Under the pieces are notes generated by a model. That model had not been told where the DNA came from. It worked only from the letters and a program-made list of their open reading frames with translations, and ran no database searches. From Kordiimonadaceae bacterium (GTDB lineage Bacteria; Pseudomonadota; Alphaproteobacteria; Sphingomonadales; Kordiimonadaceae), in the NCBI GenBank assembly GCA_016763495.1, contig JAESTR010000180.1, positions 1 through 18,695 on the forward strand: 18,695 nt of DNA, in the 5' to 3' direction. Within the stretch, counting starts at the first letter, position 1. Each line of letters starts with the position of its first letter. Shown piece by piece: positions 17,263-18,695 of the stretch. Position numbers and translations under genes: made by a program.

Positions 17263-18066
17263 ATGCGTAAAACTCATCTTGGGTATATATGTGCAACGGC
17301 TTTATTGTTAGGTGGCGGTGGCACTTTGGCTAAAGACGTTGATCTGGCTAAAGAAGCAGCCAACATGCAACAAGTTTCCTTTATCATGACGAACTATGGG
17401 CCCGGCCGCGCTACTAGAAAAGAAATGCGTAGTGCTGAAAAGAAAGTTGAACGCACTTGGGCTGACTTTGTGGAAATACAGGGCGAAAACCATGCACTTA
17501 CAAGGCCATTATCTCTTATCCGGGCGCGTACATTAACCGCTGCGAAACGAACAAAGAAAATAGTACCCGCGTGGCAAGGCGCTCTGCGACGACTACCTGC
17601 TAGGGCAACAGCCGGTAGGCGGGTAAACCTTTATATTGAAGCCGCAAATGCTGCAGCATCAGTAGGGAAGTTCCGCGAAGCTCAGGCCTTCTATGCTGTA
17701 GCGCGCAGTCTGGAAGTGTTGAAATCAAAAAATAAAGAAAAGTCTCAGCTCTATTTCAGGCTCCATGAGCTTAAAAGCGTCAGTGTCGGGATGCAGTGGC
17801 GACCCCTAAGGGATGCCCTATCTGATCTCCGTAAATCGTCAGAGCACTTTGTGCTATGGTCGGTTCCGCGTGTCGACGCGTTGCTTGGTGAAGCAGAAAT
17901 TCGTGTCGCTCATCAGCCTAATCATAAAGAAAAGCGCGCAGACCTTGGTGAATTAAAGGCTCAGTTGATACTTGCGGAAAAAGGTATGAATACTGGCATG
18001 CCCGCAGCCCAGCTCAAAAGAATGCGCGAATTATTCTATGTATTGGAAGATTATTGGCGGCTTTAA
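17263..18066 (+). CDS. Exported helical protein of unknown function
   Basis: I do not recognise this 267-residue protein. The N-terminus has Arg2-Lys3, a hydrophobic core to about residue 20 and TLA before Lys24, a plausible signal peptide cleaved after Ala23, so the product is probably periplasmic. Cys10 lies inside the hydrophobic core and does not form a proper lipobox. The mature part looks almost wholly helical and is rich in Lys and Arg. Residues 121–154 (VNLYIEAANA to SLEVL) resemble one TPR-like helix pair with small residues at the packing positions. No catalytic motif is evident. The ATG has AAGAGG about nine bases upstream, and a small AGGCA/TGCCT hairpin lies in the leader at 17229–17243. 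The gene follows the pyrG terminator and is 141 bases from eno, so it is probably its own unit. Coding bias and a good start make it a real gene. Confidence 0.8.
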   Translation: MRKTHLGYICATALLLGGGGTLAKDVDLAKEAANMQQVSFIMTNYGPGRATRKEMRSAEKKVERTWADFVEIQGENHALTRPLSLIRARTLTAAKRTKKIVPAWQGALRRLPARATAGRRVNLYIEAANAAASVGKFREAQAFYAVARSLEVLKSKNKEKSQLYFRLHELKSVSVGMQWRPLRDALSDLRKSSEHFVLWSVPRVDALLGEAEIRVAHQPNHKEKRADLGELKAQLILAEKGMNTGMPAAQLKRMRELFYVLEDYWRL

Positions 18067-18133
18067 AGGCGCGCTATTTCTTTAAACTGTTATAAATCCC
18101 CATCTTTTAAAGGTTTTTACTTACCGAACCTTG

Positions 18134-18153
18134 CGTTTTTGGCCGTTTTTGGG
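18134..18153. repeat. Tandem ten-base repeat upstream of eno
   Basis: CGTTTTTGGC (18134–18143) is followed at once by CGTTTTTGGG (18144–18153), a ten-base period matching one turn of DNA. A related GGTTTTTAC lies at 18112–18120, about two turns earlier. The position 55–75 bases upstream of the eno start codon would suit an activator or repressor site. The remainder of 18067–18207 holds an inverted repeat TTTAAAG/CTTTAAA (18062–18068 and 18080–18086) and the eno ribosome binding site. Function is inference. Confidence 0.35.
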
Positions 18154-18156
18154 TAA

Positions 18157-18695
<539 letters not shown>

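Noticed and set aside
17263..17340. Lipoprotein signal at Cys10 of the unknown exported protein
   Set aside because: The residues before Cys10 (Gly-Tyr-Ile) do not form a lipobox, and the hydrophobic core continues past it; a normal signal peptidase site after Ala23 fits better.

Overview
This window is a chromosomal housekeeping segment from an alphaproteobacterium. Three things support that. First, the gene order gltA–gltX–comEC–lexA–moeA–moaC–trpC–trpD–trpG, followed by trpE–ppiD–tpiA–secG–pyrG–eno, is a well-conserved alphaproteobacterial layout. Second, the lexA promoter carries a GTTC-N7-GTTC direct repeat, the SOS box type of Alphaproteobacteria. Third, the protein sequences look alphaproteobacterial. 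The base composition (about half G+C by eye) would suit a marine lineage such as Kordiimonadales or relatives, but I cannot settle the order or genus.

Left part (1–5176): the 5' end of citrate synthase (gltA) lies downstream of glutamyl-tRNA synthetase (gltX), both on the minus strand. comEC, the DNA-uptake channel gene, is divergent from gltX and converges on lexA. The comEC–lexA gap holds a hairpin flanked by an A-run and a T-run that can terminate from both sides. The lexA promoter has a TTGACA -35 box and an SOS box over the -10 region, which implies autorepression.

Middle (5177–9284): a tightly packed minus-strand operon trpG-trpD-trpC-moaC-moeA, whose genes overlap by 8, 1, 1 and 4 bases. 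It joins tryptophan synthesis to molybdenum cofactor synthesis. trpE, the partner of trpG, lies in a separate transcription unit (ppiD-trpE, 10459–13915). Between the two sits a plus-strand gene for a membrane-anchored divergent polysaccharide deacetylase (YibQ family). Its longest reading frame and that of trpG begin on one shared CATG.

Right part (13916–18695): tpiA and secG, then pyrG, an unrecognised exported helical protein, and the 5' part of eno, all on the plus strand. Strong hairpin-plus-T-run terminators follow secG and pyrG. kdsA, often found between pyrG and eno in this class, is absent here, and the unrecognised protein sits in that slot.

I see no mobile element, CRISPR array, phage gene, RNA gene or defence system. 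Most of the window is ordinary core genome. The points most worth a second look are the unknown exported protein between pyrG and eno, the split trp locus with its shared start site, and several small palindromes or repeats in the intergenic regions.
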